The notes: generated by a model from the sequence alone, not told the origin. Shown: positions 37,584-47,768, numbered from the stretch's first letter. The stretch is DNA of 64,000 nt from Methanosarcina sp. 2.H.T.1A.6 (GCF_000979455.1 NZ_JJOY01000040.1:26812-90811), one strand, 5' to 3'. Translations and numbers: made by a program.

Positions 37584-37882
37584 CTTATATTCCCCCTTAA
37601 GTAAAAAAATAATGCAGATATGTAGTGCTATTTTGAATATATTGAGAAAGGATATATACGTTTTCTTAGATAATTTCACCAAAATGTATGGAAAAAGAAG
37701 AAACTGAAAAGTAAAATTAAATAAAATTGAATAAAATTGAATAAAATTAAATAAAATTAAATAAAAAATGATAGAAAAAAAATCTCCGAAAAACCGATTA
37801 AGCGGAATTTCCAGAGAAATTAAAAGGATTCAGGTCTGAAAACCAGTAACAAATATTATAAAGAGCCTGAATAAAGGGTATC
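37584..37882. other. AT-rich spacer with poly-A and AATAAAATT runs
   Basis: About 300 bp. 37712-37760 is a run of imperfect AAATAAAATT(A/G) units of ten bases. The part next to 37583 must hold the hsp20 promoter. No gene is seen. Confidence 0.6.
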
Positions 37883-39076
37883 TTAACCTTTCACTAGCAT
37901 TCCTATCAGGTCTGAGGCTTTTACCAGACCCATCGAACCATTTTTGACCGATTCCTCATCAAAGGTTTCCACCCCATCCGAATCAGCTTTATCAGTTCTG
38001 TAAACCGCAAACGGAATAGGATCCCTTGTATGGGTCTTTATTGAGACCGGAGTAGGATGGTCGGGCAGTACAAGAATCGTAAACGGTTCATCTGAAGCTT
38101 CGGCATGTTTGAGAATAGGACCGACTATCCGGCTATCAAAGTCTTCAATTGCCTGTAGTTTTTTATCAATGCTTCCTTCGTGCCCTGCCTCGTCAGGAGC
38201 TTCAACGTGAACGAAGATAAGATCCCTGGTCTTCAGGGCTTCAATAGCTGCGCTGGCTTTTCCTTCATAATTGGTATCCAGATAACCGGTTGCTCCTGGA
38301 ACTTCAATTACATCCAGCCCTGCATAGATTCCAATGCCCTTGAGCAAATCCACTGCTGAAATGATAGCTCCTTTTTTCTCGTAAAGTTCCTGAAAAGACG
38401 TAAACTTCGGGGCATAACCCTGTCCCCAGACCCAGATGGAGTTTGCCGGATTTTTTCCTTCCTGTACTCTTTTCAGGTTAACAGGGTGCAGTTCCAGAAC
38501 AACCGTAGATGCCTCAATCAGTCCTGAAAAAAAATCTCCGTCTTTTCCTCTGGGAAGATAACTATCCTTTCTTTCTCCTGTGATATCATGCGGAGGCGTA
38601 CATTCCGTTTCTGCTCCCAGGTTATTCCCGGCAACAATAAGGTGCCTGTAACTTATGCCCGGATAGAACCTGACTTTCTCGGTCCTGAGTTCGGAATCAA
38701 GTGTATCGATCAGGATCTTTGCTTCATCGCTGCTTATATGCCCTGCACTGTAGTCTTTTATAGTCCCATTTTCTATGGTAATAAGATTGCACCTGAAAGC
38801 CACATCATCAGCTGCAAGAGCCACTCCCATGCTCGCAGCTTCCAGAGGAGCCCTTCCTGAGTAATAGACTGCCGGATCGTACCCGAGAATTGACATATTT
38901 GCAACGTCGCTTCCGGGAGGAAAACCATCGGGCACGGTCTGTGCAAGTCCGGTTTTTCCGCGCGCGGCAATGGAATCCATCGCAGGTGTTCGAGCTGACT
39001 GTAGAATAGTCCTGCCACCCAGTTTCTCTATCGGGTAATCCGCCATTCCGTCTCCTATAAGTATGGCATATTTCAT
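37883..39076 (-). CDS. apgM: Cofactor-independent phosphoglycerate mutase (archaeal type)
   Basis: A 397-aa enzyme of the alkaline phosphatase superfamily that interconverts 2- and 3-phosphoglycerate. The start region [13 protein letters not shown] and the metal-site elements (V-A-N-M-S-I-L-G-Y near 57, [10 protein letters not shown] near 265, L-P-D-H-P-T-P near 340) are all visible. ATG 39076 follows GGTGACGCA; an in-frame start at 39094 is possible. It serves gluconeogenesis. Confidence 0.93.
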   Translation of the reverse strand: MKYAILIGDGMADYPIEKLGGRTILQSARTPAMDSIAARGKTGLAQTVPDGFPPGSDVANMSILGYDPAVYYSGRAPLEAASMGVALAADDVAFRCNLITIENGTIKDYSAGHISSDEAKILIDTLDSELRTEKVRFYPGISYRHLIVAGNNLGAETECTPPHDITGERKDSYLPRGKDGDFFSGLIEASTVVLELHPVNLKRVQEGKNPANSIWVWGQGYAPKFTSFQELYEKKGAIISAVDLLKGIGIYAGLDVIEVPGATGYLDTNYEGKASAAIEALKTRDLIFVHVEAPDEAGHEGSIDKKLQAIEDFDSRIVGPILKHAEASDEPFTILVLPDHPTPVSIKTHTRDPIPFAVYRTDKADSDGVETFDEESVKNGSMGLVKASDLIGMLVKG

Positions 39077-39553
39077 TGCGTCACCTTTTTCCAACTGCTT
39101 TACCCTTTCATCTTACAGATAAAATATATCACTTTCTACCGAATACCTGCTAAGGTATTTTTCTGGCATCTGCCAGCAAGCTTTTTCTGCCGTTCCTAAC
39201 ACTTCAATTCTTATACCCATTTACACAAACATTATAATATAGTATCCATATCCTATACACGACAGGTTCTCAGCGTAAAAGATATTAAGCAGCAGGAGAG
39301 CCGGAGCATGCTGTTCTTTACAGGCAGGATTATATATAAAGAAGCGACCTGTAAGCGTAACAGGATTTATTTCAGAGTTTCTCAAAGTATATAATTAGTG
39401 CTAATGTCAGATTATAATTAATGCTAATGTCAGATTAGCTGAATACTGATCAGGATGGTCAAAATTAGTTAACATCAAAATTGCTAAGAATCACATATAA
39501 GAAAAAAGAAAGATTTCGGAATATCCGACTTAATGCCAAAACGTGATCCGATC
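39077..39553. promoter_or_regulatory. Divergent promoter region, apgM and aspartokinase
   Basis: About 475 bp without a gene. A duplicated stretch TGCTAATGTCAGATTA with A/T-rich spacer occurs near 39400-39440. TATA-like sequences lie near 39230-39245 and 39330-39340. The aspartokinase start is preceded by GTGATC at 39543-39548, complementary to the 3' end of 16S rRNA. Confidence 0.45.
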
Positions 39554-40972
39554 ATGAAAATTATAATGAAATTTGGAGGAACTTCCGTTGGAGACGGAAA
39601 AAAGATCCGTCACGTTGCCCAGCTCCTTAAAAGATACTATGAGGAGGGCAACCAGATCGTGGTGGTAACCTCGGCACTCAGTGGAGTAACCGATAGGCTT
39701 CTGGAAAATGCTCGCCTTGCCTCAACAAAAGGTAAGGTTTCACTTGTAAAAGAGTTTAGAACAGAGCTTACAAACAAACACCACGAAGCCGTGAGGGATG
39801 CCATTGACGACCCCAATGTCGCAAAAGAAGTCCTCCAGACCCTTGACCTCCGGATTGAAGAGCTCGAAAAAGCCCTGATCGGAATCTGCTATCTGGGCGA
39901 ACTTACCAACAGGTCAATCGACTACATCTCCTCCTATGGGGAGCGTCTGGCAGCTCCAATCGTTTCAGGTGCTGTCCGCTCCCTCAGAATCTCATCAATC
40001 GAATACACCGGAGGGGAGGCAGGGATTGTAACTACATCGGATTACGGAAATGCCCGCCCTCTGGAAAAGACATATGAGCTTGTACCAAAGAGGCTGAAGT
40101 GCAGGCTTGAGTCCCATGTCCTTGTGGTCACAGGCTTTATAGGGGAAAATGAAGAAGGGATAATCACCACCCTTGGCAGAAGCGGATCTGATTTCTCGGC
40201 ATCCATCCTTGGTGCAGCCCTGAAAGCCGACGAGATCTGGCTCTGGAAAGAAGTTAACGGGATCATGACAACGGACCCGAGGATCGTCTCCGAAGCAAAG
40301 ACCATCCCGCAGATCTCCTATGCAGAAGCCATGGAGCTCTCTTACTTTGGAGCAAACGTGCTGCACCCGCGCACCATTGAACCTGCAATGCGCGAACATA
40401 TTCCTGTACGTGTCAAGAACACCTTTGACCCGGAGTTCCCGGGTACACTCGTGGTGGCAGAGAAATTCCAGTGCAAGCACGTGGTAAAAGCAGTAAGCCT
40501 GATCAAAAACGTAGCCCTTATTAACATCTCAGGTGCCGAAATGGCAGGGACAATCGGGACTGTGGCAAGGCTCTTTACCGCACTTGCAAGGGCAGGAGTA
40601 AACATCGTTATGATCAGCCAGGGATCTTCCGAGTCGAACCTCTCTTTTGTGGTCAGTGAGTCACATGTAGAGACTGCATTAAATGCCCTCCATGCCGAGT
40701 TCAACCGTGAAATCGTAAAGGAAATCACTTCGGATAGAAATGTATGTGTGGTCGCGGTTGTGGGTGCAGGTATGGCAGGAACTCCCGGAGTGGCAAAAAG
40801 GGTATTCGGGGCACTTGGAAATTCAATGATTAATATTATTATGATCAGCCAGGGATCTTCCCAGTACAACATATCTTTCGTGGTAAGGGAAGATGAGGCA
40901 TTTGCCGCAGTCAAAACCCTGCATGACGAATTCAAACTCTACAATGGAAATGGAATTGAAAAACAGCTATGA
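39554..40972 (+). CDS. Aspartate kinase
   Basis: A 472-aa monofunctional aspartokinase for the lysine, threonine and methionine pathways. The kinase motif K-F-G-G-T-S-V-G-D-G is at the N-terminus. Two C-terminal ACT domains, each with I-M-I-S-Q-G-S-S, give feedback control by an amino acid. I place the start at ATG 39554 (M-K-I-I-M-K-F-G-G) behind GTGATC; ATG 39533 would add seven residues. It is followed 22 bp later by purM. Confidence 0.93.
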   Translation: MKIIMKFGGTSVGDGKKIRHVAQLLKRYYEEGNQIVVVTSALSGVTDRLLENARLASTKGKVSLVKEFRTELTNKHHEAVRDAIDDPNVAKEVLQTLDLRIEELEKALIGICYLGELTNRSIDYISSYGERLAAPIVSGAVRSLRISSIEYTGGEAGIVTTSDYGNARPLEKTYELVPKRLKCRLESHVLVVTGFIGENEEGIITTLGRSGSDFSASILGAALKADEIWLWKEVNGIMTTDPRIVSEAKTIPQISYAEAMELSYFGANVLHPRTIEPAMREHIPVRVKNTFDPEFPGTLVVAEKFQCKHVVKAVSLIKNVALINISGAEMAGTIGTVARLFTALARAGVNIVMISQGSSESNLSFVVSESHVETALNALHAEFNREIVKEITSDRNVCVVAVVGAGMAGTPGVAKRVFGALGNSMINIIMISQGSSQYNISFVVREDEAFAAVKTLHDEFKLYNGNGIEKQL

Positions 40973-40994
40973 AGCAGGCAGGAAGGGTAAGAGA

Positions 40995-42002
40995 GTGAGC
41001 GAAAAGCACCTAACATACGCGGATTCGGGCGTGGATATCACAGAAGAAGAAAAAACCGTCAAAACCCTGATCGACAAACTGAGTTATGTTCGAAAAGGAA
41101 TTGGAGCCCCCCTTACAGGGATAGGTCACTATGCAGGGCTCCTGGACTTCGGGGAGTATGCCCTTGCCATGACAACGGACGGGGTTGGCTCAAAAGTCCT
41201 TATTGCAAACGAGATGCGGCGCTGGAACACCGTTGGAATAGACTGCATCGCAATGAATGTTAACGACCTCCTTGCAATAGGGGCTGAACCTGTAGCCTTT
41301 GTGGACTACCTGGCCCTGGAAAAGCATGAAGAGGGCTTTGCAGCACAGATAGGAGAAGGGCTGCTGAAAGGAGCCGAAATATCCAGGATGTCTATTATAG
41401 GCGGGGAAACCGCAACCCTGCCTGATATCATAAAAGGTTTTGACCTTGCAGGCACCTGCCTTGGGTTTGTCAAAAAAGATGAGGTTATTGAAGGAGGAAA
41501 GGTCCAGGTAGGGGACGTAATTGTCGGTATTCCGAGTACAGGAGTCCACAGTAACGGTTACACTCTGGTGAGAAAGATCATAGAGGAATCCGGATACTCT
41601 TACCATGACCCCTGCCCCTATGACAGTTCAAAGACCATAGGAGATGACCTCCTGGAACCTACCAGGATCTATATCGAAGTCCTTGATGTCCTTAAAGCAT
41701 GTGAAGTACACGGGTTTGCCCATATAACAGGCAGCGGGCTTTTGAAACTTAGAAGGGTAACAAAGCTAGGCTTTGACTTTTATGACCCTCTGGAGCCCCA
41801 GGAGATTTTCAAACTCCTGCAGAAAGAAGGCGGAGTTGAAGATCTTGAGATGTACAGGACCTTCAATATGGGAATGGGCTTTTTGATCATCCTTCCGGAA
41901 AAAGATGCCGCAAAAGCTGCAGAGATTACCGGCGGAAAAATCGTAGGAAAAATCGTGGAAAGCGGGATCAGGGTCAAAGACCTGATAATAGAACAAGAAT
42001 AA
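40995..42002 (+). CDS. purM: Phosphoribosylformylglycinamidine cyclo-ligase
   Basis: A 335-aa enzyme that makes aminoimidazole ribonucleotide in purine synthesis. GTG 40995 is taken because GGAAGGG lies upstream and homologues begin with H-L-T-Y-A-D-S-G-V-D-I. Further landmarks are M-T-T-D-G-V-G-S-K, G-G-E-T-A-T-L-P-D and H-I-T-G-S-G-L. In most PurM the last motif reads I-T-G-G-G; the S-G variant is seen here. It is probably transcribed with the aspartokinase gene. Confidence 0.93.
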   Translation: MSEKHLTYADSGVDITEEEKTVKTLIDKLSYVRKGIGAPLTGIGHYAGLLDFGEYALAMTTDGVGSKVLIANEMRRWNTVGIDCIAMNVNDLLAIGAEPVAFVDYLALEKHEEGFAAQIGEGLLKGAEISRMSIIGGETATLPDIIKGFDLAGTCLGFVKKDEVIEGGKVQVGDVIVGIPSTGVHSNGYTLVRKIIEESGYSYHDPCPYDSSKTIGDDLLEPTRIYIEVLDVLKACEVHGFAHITGSGLLKLRRVTKLGFDFYDPLEPQEIFKLLQKEGGVEDLEMYRTFNMGMGFLIILPEKDAAKAAEITGGKIVGKIVESGIRVKDLIIEQE

Positions 42003-42075
42003 TAAGTGTAAAACCCGATTTTGATATCAATTTAGAGGAAAAGGAGGTAAAACTCTCTTCCCCTATATTGAAATC

Positions 42076-42120
42076 CCTTTTCTGTGGAAATCCTTTTCTG
42101 TGGAAATCTTTTTCTGTGAT
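42076..42120. repeat. 16-bp tandem repeat, two and a half copies
   Basis: CCTTTTCTGTGGAAAT occurs at 42076-42091 and 42092-42107 with a degenerate partial copy to 42120, in the convergent gap after purM. T-rich stretches in it may end purM transcription. Confidence 0.75.
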
Positions 42121-42163
42121 CTTGATCAGGGTAACCACTTGTAATTCATTTACTTCTTAGAAT

Positions 42164-42541
42164 TCATTTTTTCCACATATCCAGGTAACTGCCAGAGGAG
42201 GGTACCTTCGGACTCTCAGGAGGCTTGCCCTTCTTCAAAGAGGTCTTTACCTTTTCCGTCTCCGCCTCCCTGAGCCGACCTATTTCCTTTGTGCTGTCCT
42301 CGTTGTCTACGGTCAGGACAAAAGTTCCATAGCAGGGCTTTGTGTAGGTGAAGATCAGAGCGTTGCCTTTAGCCCCCAAAGCAATGGGAGGTACTCCTAT
42401 TATGTGGTAGTCCTTGAAGATCTTGTAACCGGGGGATACATAGTAAACCTCGTCCGAGTTATTCACAATGTACTCTCTGGCATCCTTGTAAGTCGTCCTA
42501 TCCAGGAGGATCTCGTACTTCATCTGCTCAATACAGCTCAT
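42164..42541 (-). CDS. DUF1894 family protein
   Basis: A 125-aa soluble protein typical of methanogens. It resembles the 100-aa protein at 45047-45349: both have Y-E-I-L-L near the start, a V-x-P-G-Y/G-x-I element and K-P-C-Y/F-G-x-F near residue 75. A Lys/Pro/Ser-rich extension follows. Its start overlaps the stop of the DUF1890 gene by ATGA, so the two are one unit. The family is of unknown function. Confidence 0.75.
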   Translation of the reverse strand: MSCIEQMKYEILLDRTTYKDAREYIVNNSDEVYYVSPGYKIFKDYHIIGVPPIALGAKGNALIFTYTKPCYGTFVLTVDNEDSTKEIGRLREAETEKVKTSLKKGKPPESPKVPSSGSYLDMWKK

Positions 42542-42996
42542 TTGACTATCTCCTCCACCACTTTGTCCAGCTTGTTCTTGAGACGAACGGGGTTGTGAAC
42601 GTCCTTTGAGACGATCTTTTCACAATCGAACTCGATGGTTTCGGCCAGAGCCTCGGCGTTCCTGCCAAAGACTATGGAGTACAGCCTGGACTGAGAAACG
42701 GCGCTCATAGTCGCAGCATAGGTCATTCCGGCATCGTTATGCATAAAGGCGAAGCAGATGTCGAAATCCGTTCTGTTCTCCATAATATCCTCCAGGGTAT
42801 TATCGAGACTCGCCAGCTTTTTTGCATAATAGCCGTCGGAATCAGAGACCTTCAAAAGCTGGGTTGCTGCACCTGTCCCGGCAACGGTTACATCGAATCC
42901 CAATTTAGTCAGCTTATGGGAAAGATACAGAGCAATGCTGGTTTGAATTGGGACCTCTGGACATCCCATCATGAGGAGCACTTTTACGCCGGTCAT
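42538..42996 (-). CDS. DUF1890 family protein
   Basis: A 152-aa Rossmann-like protein. The start V-L-L-M-M-G-C-P-E-V-P and the A-G-T-G-A-A-T region, followed by F-D-I-C-F-A-F-M-H-N-D-A-G-M-T-Y, are the family's hallmarks. It is found mostly in methanogens beside DUF1894 genes, with which it overlaps here. A role in methanogenesis-related metabolism is probable from its distribution, but no reaction is known. Confidence 0.78.
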   Translation of the reverse strand: MTGVKVLLMMGCPEVPIQTSIALYLSHKLTKLGFDVTVAGTGAATQLLKVSDSDGYYAKKLASLDNTLEDIMENRTDFDICFAFMHNDAGMTYAATMSAVSQSRLYSIVFGRNAEALAETIEFDCEKIVSKDVHNPVRLKNKLDKVVEEIVK

Positions 42997-43332
42997 AACA
43001 TTTCATCTCTGATATGGTTTATCTTATGGTAGTTTATCTGATGCAGTTTATCTGTAAGAAGGGGATATGGCTAATCCTTAATTTCAACCTTTGCAATTGT
43101 TCAAGCGGAAATCCCTGAAAACAAGACACCTTCTTAACTAAAACATCTCCTGCAGGACTGTATTTCAATCTCTAATATCTGATTTTAACCATTCTCTGTT
43201 ATAATCAATATATGTATAAACTTGTTGAGATAAAACTGTGGAGACAAACTTATTGAGAAAAATTTGTTGATATAAGAGATAGAAATATAGAACAAGAAAC
43301 TATTAATTAGGATTACTCTATAAAGAAATATT
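42997..43332. other. Divergent intergenic region, no gene seen
   Basis: About 335 bp, A/T-rich toward the right. It has short repeated GTTTATCTG(A/T) and TTGTTGA(G/T)ATA elements. Promoters for the leftward DUF1890 and rightward oxidoreductase genes should lie here. Confidence 0.5.
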
Positions 43333-44721
43333 ATGAACAGTTATGATTCAATTATAATAGGTGGGGGCATCAGCGGATTATTATCTGCGCTGGTGCTATC
43401 TAAATCTGGAAAAAAAGTTCTTCTTTTAGAGAGAAATAGGAACCTGGGAAATAATTGTAATAGCTATTCTGTTGATGGCTACCAGGTTGATACCGGACCT
43501 CATGCTATAACTCAACTCCAGGATGGAGGACCGCTAAGATATTTAATGGAAAATTATTTTGATTATCTTCCTGCTTTTGTTGACTATGGTGATTATTTTA
43601 TACGTGATGAAGATGGCCTGAAAGAAGTCCCTACCACCCTTAAAGGCTATCTTACAATGGATATATTGCCGAGAAAGGATCGTCTAATAATTGCACAATC
43701 ATTAACTAAAATGCTGCTTTCATGGCAATTTGGAACCGATATTTCGAATATATCAGTTTATCAATGTCTGCCCTGGAACACACTTTCACCTGACACAAAA
43801 GAATTTATGGATACATTTAGTTATTTTTTGTCTGGGAAATCTGCAAAAGAGACATCGGTTCAGAGGATGTTTGTTGGTGGGGGATTTATTGAAGAGGATA
43901 TCGAGAAAGATGTTACTCATGAAAATAACGAACATCAGTATATTGATAAATTTAAGAAGATGTCTTATGTCAGTAGATTGTTAAACAATAATAAAGTAAA
44001 TTACAATCAATATTATCCGAGAAATGGTTTGAAAGCGATATTGGATGCCATTCTGTATTCTTTGCCTGAAAACGTTGAGATTAAAACTGACACTGCTGTA
44101 GAAAATATAATCACAGTAAACAGCACTGCAAAAGGAGTCGTAACGAAGGAAGGTTCCTATTTTGCGGATACAATTATTTACTCAGGTTTTGCAAAAGATC
44201 TCCCAAAATATACTACGGATTTGCCCGCGTCTTATATTTCGGATTTGAGTAGAATCAAACAATCGAAGGCCTTAACAATATGGCTTGGTCTGGATGAAGA
44301 GTTTGAAGAATTCAACTACGTGGGCGGGGAAGTATGGTTTAAGAATAAACCCTTCTGGGCAATGCCAATAAGCAATTATAATAAGAATTTTGCTCCAGGA
44401 GGTAAAAAACTCGTTGGCTTCATGTTTTCCATAGATGGAAACAACTCTTTTGAATCTGAAAAACTGGATGCGTACAACACTATTTTGAGGGTTTATCCCG
44501 GGATAAATAACTACATAGACATGGTTCATTATCAAATGACTATTCCAGAAAAAGCTTCTGTGGCAATAAATGGTTTTATTGCAGAAACAGTCACTCCAAT
44601 AAAAAATCTATATTTAGTTGGTACAGATGTGGACGACCGTAGTATGGGGATAACCAGAGCTGCCTATTCCGTAGTGAAACTAATAACTGTTTTGAAAAAG
44701 GAGAGAATTATAGATTCATGA
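43333..44721 (+). CDS. Phytoene-desaturase-like FAD oxidoreductase
   Basis: A 462-aa flavoprotein of the amine oxidase/CrtI group. The dinucleotide-binding start S-I-I-I-G-G-G-I-S-G-L-L-S-A and L-L-L-E-R-N-R-N-L-G-N-N fit FAD binding, followed by V-D-T-G-P-H-A-I-T. The C-terminal V-G-T-D-V-D-D-R-S-M-G-I-T-R-A-A fits the second FAD contact. Substrate may be an isoprenoid or carotenoid-like lipid; this is not resolved. A/T-rich codons set it apart from purM and argD nearby. Confidence 0.85.
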   Translation: MNSYDSIIIGGGISGLLSALVLSKSGKKVLLLERNRNLGNNCNSYSVDGYQVDTGPHAITQLQDGGPLRYLMENYFDYLPAFVDYGDYFIRDEDGLKEVPTTLKGYLTMDILPRKDRLIIAQSLTKMLLSWQFGTDISNISVYQCLPWNTLSPDTKEFMDTFSYFLSGKSAKETSVQRMFVGGGFIEEDIEKDVTHENNEHQYIDKFKKMSYVSRLLNNNKVNYNQYYPRNGLKAILDAILYSLPENVEIKTDTAVENIITVNSTAKGVVTKEGSYFADTIIYSGFAKDLPKYTTDLPASYISDLSRIKQSKALTIWLGLDEEFEEFNYVGGEVWFKNKPFWAMPISNYNKNFAPGGKKLVGFMFSIDGNNSFESEKLDAYNTILRVYPGINNYIDMVHYQMTIPEKASVAINGFIAETVTPIKNLYLVGTDVDDRSMGITRAAYSVVKLITVLKKERIIDS

Positions 44722-44741
44722 TTTTGAGCTTTATAGAGAAT

Positions 44742-44779
44742 CTTTGTGTTGATCCACTTCCTTTGTGTTGATCCACTTC
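44742..44779. repeat. 19-bp tandem repeat, two copies
   Basis: CTTTGTGTTGATCCACTTC occurs at 44742-44760 and 44761-44779, just after the oxidoreductase stop. The rest of 44722-45046 holds no gene. Confidence 0.85.
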
Positions 44780-45046
44780 CACACTAAATTTCGGGATCAT
44801 CACATATACTCACTATCAATGTCATCACGACACCTTACTATCAAGATGATCACTATGCGAATTTACTGGAATATATCTACAGGATGGCAGAGCCCTCTTT
44901 TACTTTTTTCAGAATAGACTATCTCTATATAGCATCCCCTCGTAATTTTAATTTGTAGATTTAATTAACAGTCATTTGAGGCAGTGACAACCATCGAATC
45001 TTTCTGGCTTGATCTAAAAGAAAAAAAATCATAAAAGGTAAAAAAA

Positions 45047-45349
45047 ATGGTATGTTTAAGCGAATTTGACTACGAGATCCTCCTGAAAAACGCAACTCCA
45101 AAAGAGTGTGAAAGCGTTGTTAAGGAGCATTCAGAGGATATGTACCTGGTACCCGGAGGGTACGATATAAAAGGTATTTTCCTTCTGGGTACAGCTATTC
45201 CTGTTGGTTTTTCAGGAAATGACATAATATTTCAATACATAAAGCCCTGCTTCGGTCTCTTTGTAATCAGGATGAAAAATGAAGCAGAGGAAATCAAGAA
45301 ACTTAGGGAGCAGTACAAAAAGGATAAAAATGTAAAGAAGATAAAATAA
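45047..45349 (+). CDS. DUF1894 family protein, second copy
   Basis: A 100-aa paralogue of the gene at 42164-42541. It keeps the shared Y-E-I-L-L, V-P-G-G-Y-D-I and K-P-C-F-G-L-F-V elements but lacks the long Pro-rich tail, ending in a Lys-rich stretch. There is no DUF1890 partner beside this copy. AAAGGT lies before ATG 45047. Function unknown. Confidence 0.7.
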   Translation: MVCLSEFDYEILLKNATPKECESVVKEHSEDMYLVPGGYDIKGIFLLGTAIPVGFSGNDIIFQYIKPCFGLFVIRMKNEAEEIKKLREQYKKDKNVKKIK

Positions 45350-45685
45350 AGGTTGACAAAAGAACTATTATCTGTAGCTGTTTGTTTTCCCTTTAAAGCT
45401 TCTTTTATGTTTATTATCAAGTTATTTTTACGCTGATTTTCCTGCATTTCTTAGTTTCAGATTACATTTTAGTACCAGGTCACCTTTTATTTAAGGTTGA
45501 GATGATCCCAAAACTCAAAATTCACTTATTTGATCTCTATTTTGAAATAATTATTAGAGTTATTGGTCAGGAAATTGGTTCTGATACTCTAAAGTTTGAA
45601 AATAAAAGTTGGTTTTGGGACAGGCTCGTTATATAATACAGAGCGAAGCTTTTGGTCTAAGTTTCACTTTTCAGACCTTCACTTT
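45350..45685. other. Convergent intergenic region, no gene seen
   Basis: About 335 bp, A/T-rich. It contains the repeated TTTCACTTTTCA(G/A)ACCTTCACTTTTCAAGG-like stretch near 45660-45690 that runs into the end of the leftward gene. No gene or RNA is recognised. Confidence 0.5.
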
Positions 45686-46252
45686 TCAAGGTTTAACTTT
45701 TTTCGTACATGAAGCCCTGCACTCAAAGAACCCGGCTGCAGGCAATTCGTGGATTGTGGTTGCAACAATCATGCCTTCTCCGATTTCTTTTACAACCATA
45801 ACGGGCCTGTCTTTGTCATCCTCAAGAACAACTTCAACATCGGTTTCTGAGAAATAGCCATCACATCCTGCAGGAGGAATAATGTTTTCGATAAGTTTCT
45901 GAGCTTCATGTTCGCCCACGGGATGAGGTGTGCAGGAGTTTTCTTCCATTACGTACTTCAGGGAGAAAGGCAGCCATTCATACTCGTATTCGGGGACAAG
46001 AGGACTGAAGACAAGCAGGGTTCCACCTTTTGCCACAAATCTTTCAAGGGAACGTTTGCCGCGTTCAAGCCCAACACCTGTTTTCGTATACTGCTTATTT
46101 GCAAATCCGGTAGGCAAGATCAGAATTTTACATGCAGGCAGATAAGGAGTACCCAGGGACGTTGAAAGTGCCCTACTGCACTCGAGCCCATATTCAATAA
46201 ACAGTTTTTCAAAAAGAAGAGGGCTGTCCCAGAGTAGAATTACGTCACTCAT
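45686..46252 (-). CDS. Class I glutamine-amidotransferase-like protein
   Basis: A 188-aa protein from ATG 46252; in-frame ATGs at 46291 or 46396 would lengthen it, and the last overlaps the upstream gene. The fold looks like the flavodoxin-like core of ThuA/amidotransferase proteins: I-L-I-L-P-T-G-F-A-N near residue 45, G-G-T-L-L-V-F-S-P-L near residue 75, and a late I-G-E-G-M-I-V-A-T-T-I-H-E strand. The nucleophile-elbow Cys is not seen, so enzyme activity is doubtful. It follows the first RHH-like paralogue by about 50 bp and may share its transcript. Confidence 0.55.
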   Translation of the reverse strand: MSDVILLWDSPLLFEKLFIEYGLECSRALSTSLGTPYLPACKILILPTGFANKQYTKTGVGLERGKRSLERFVAKGGTLLVFSPLVPEYEYEWLPFSLKYVMEENSCTPHPVGEHEAQKLIENIIPPAGCDGYFSETDVEVVLEDDKDRPVMVVKEIGEGMIVATTIHELPAAGFFECRASCTKKVKP

Positions 46253-46304
46253 GAAAAGTGATAGGAAACTCCCGCATATGAATTTATCCATCTGGGTAAA
46301 AAAT

Positions 46305-47438
46305 TCATGGTGTAAAGGATGGCTCAGACTCCGCATCCACAAGTCCGGATTCGGAGATGTGGCTGAAGTCCATGTTTTTGCCGAATTCGAAAACAATCAT
46401 GTGGGGGCTTGAAGTGACTGTAAAAAGATAACCAATAGAGGCGAAAATATTTGAGTAGTACCGTATGAAGCGTTCACAAACTTTTCTGTCAGAGTAATCG
46501 TGAATCAATTTAACATATTCATTGCCTTTCTCAGTACAGACCTCAATATCGCTTCCTATACTGTCAGTAAGGTAAAGTTCTTTAAAAATCATTATGTGCT
46601 CTGCAAGGGTGAAAGTCTCCGGAGGTTTGCCTGCAAGCAATTCGAATTCTCTTGCCATGTCGTCAACTGAAGGAAGATTTCCTGAGACAAATGCTTCAAA
46701 AACTTTTTTGTTCATGTTGAGCCGCTGGTAGTTCTGCTGTCTGTAGGTCTTGATAAGATTTTTCCAGAGCTCCGGCCGTCTCTGAACCTCCCGGAAAGTG
46801 CCTTCCATTGATCCGAAATGTTCTTCAAGCCCTTTCGGAACTTTTTCATAATTAAGGAACTCGATCCGCTTAAAATAGATTTTAGTTACATTGGATCTGT
46901 TGAAAAGTCCTTGTACGTCCAGTTTCATCTGCTTTGCCAGATAGAGAGCAAGGCTCTGGGCAATTACTCCCCTGAAACAGGGGTTGCCGTTTGAAAGGGT
47001 CAGGATCACAGTTTCCGGTTCCGGGCTTCCAGTGTATTCAGCGTCAACTTTAATTCTCCAGCCCATTTTATCATTTAGTGCGTTTACGTAACTAACAAAA
47101 TCAGGAATTTTTTTAATAGTATATGGGTTTATTAACTCATATACAGTCGATTCTTCAATAAGCAGACCTGAGGTTTTCTTAATAAACCACTCAAGCATGG
47201 TATGATGGATAAGTAAAAATTCTTCTTCCTCAACCATTTTATTACGTGATTCGGCATTCTTTGAAGCATTACTTGAGTCTTTTTCTCCCCTCTCATTCTT
47301 ATTTCCATCAAGAGCCTGAGAGGCGATTTCGATAGAATCCCTTATCGCTGCACTTAAGTTTCCATTGTTTTTGTCCAGAAAGGGCTTTAATTTGTCTATA
47401 TAGCATTGATCAATCGAGATGTTTTTGCGGACTATCAA
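46305..47438 (-). CDS. RHH-like N-terminal regulator paralogue 1
   Basis: Start TTG 47438 (V-R-K-N-I-S-I-D) has GAGGAAG just upstream and matches the TTG starts of the two paralogues; longer readings to 47603 are not supported. The 377-aa protein opens with a strand-helix-helix resembling a ribbon-helix-helix DNA-binding domain (R-K-N-I-S ... N-N-G-N-L-S-A-A-I-R-D-S-I). Next come a region with W-F-I-K-K-T-S-G-L-L-I and a large mixed domain with H-D-Y-S-D-R-K near the end. No family recognised. It is one of three tandem copies. Confidence 0.65.
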   Translation of the reverse strand: MIVRKNISIDQCYIDKLKPFLDKNNGNLSAAIRDSIEIASQALDGNKNERGEKDSSNASKNAESRNKMVEEEEFLLIHHTMLEWFIKKTSGLLIEESTVYELINPYTIKKIPDFVSYVNALNDKMGWRIKVDAEYTGSPEPETVILTLSNGNPCFRGVIAQSLALYLAKQMKLDVQGLFNRSNVTKIYFKRIEFLNYEKVPKGLEEHFGSMEGTFREVQRRPELWKNLIKTYRQQNYQRLNMNKKVFEAFVSGNLPSVDDMAREFELLAGKPPETFTLAEHIMIFKELYLTDSIGSDIEVCTEKGNEYVKLIHDYSDRKVCERFIRYYSNIFASIGYLFTVTSSPHMIVFEFGKNMDFSHISESGLVDAESEPSFTP

Positions 47439-47768
47439 GCGGACTTCCTCTTTTCCCTTTTTGGAAGCACAGGAAATTGGGACTTTTCTCATCCCCCGTA
47501 CTTTTCCATTTTTATGAATCAGTATTAGATTGTAGCTTCTACTTATTAATTTTTTTGCTAGAAGAAAGAAACGAAAATATATATATGTAGAGGAAGAGTT
47601 CAAGAAGAAAAAAGATAAGAAACAGTTACATACGAAATAAAAATAGCAAAAATAACAACAGACTAAAAGTTCAGTTTACGCGAACATGCGACTTAAATTT
47701 TAGATAATGTTGAAAGAATACGAAGGATGAGAAATGTCAATATTTGCAGCTACGGGAAGGATATGCAT
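47439..47768. other. Promoter region between RHH-like paralogues 2 and 1
   Basis: About 330 bp between the stop of paralogue 2 and the start of paralogue 1. A TATA-like run (ATATATATG on the plus strand) is at 47578-47586. An in-frame extension of paralogue 1 upstream to 47603 seems to be chance. Confidence 0.5.
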
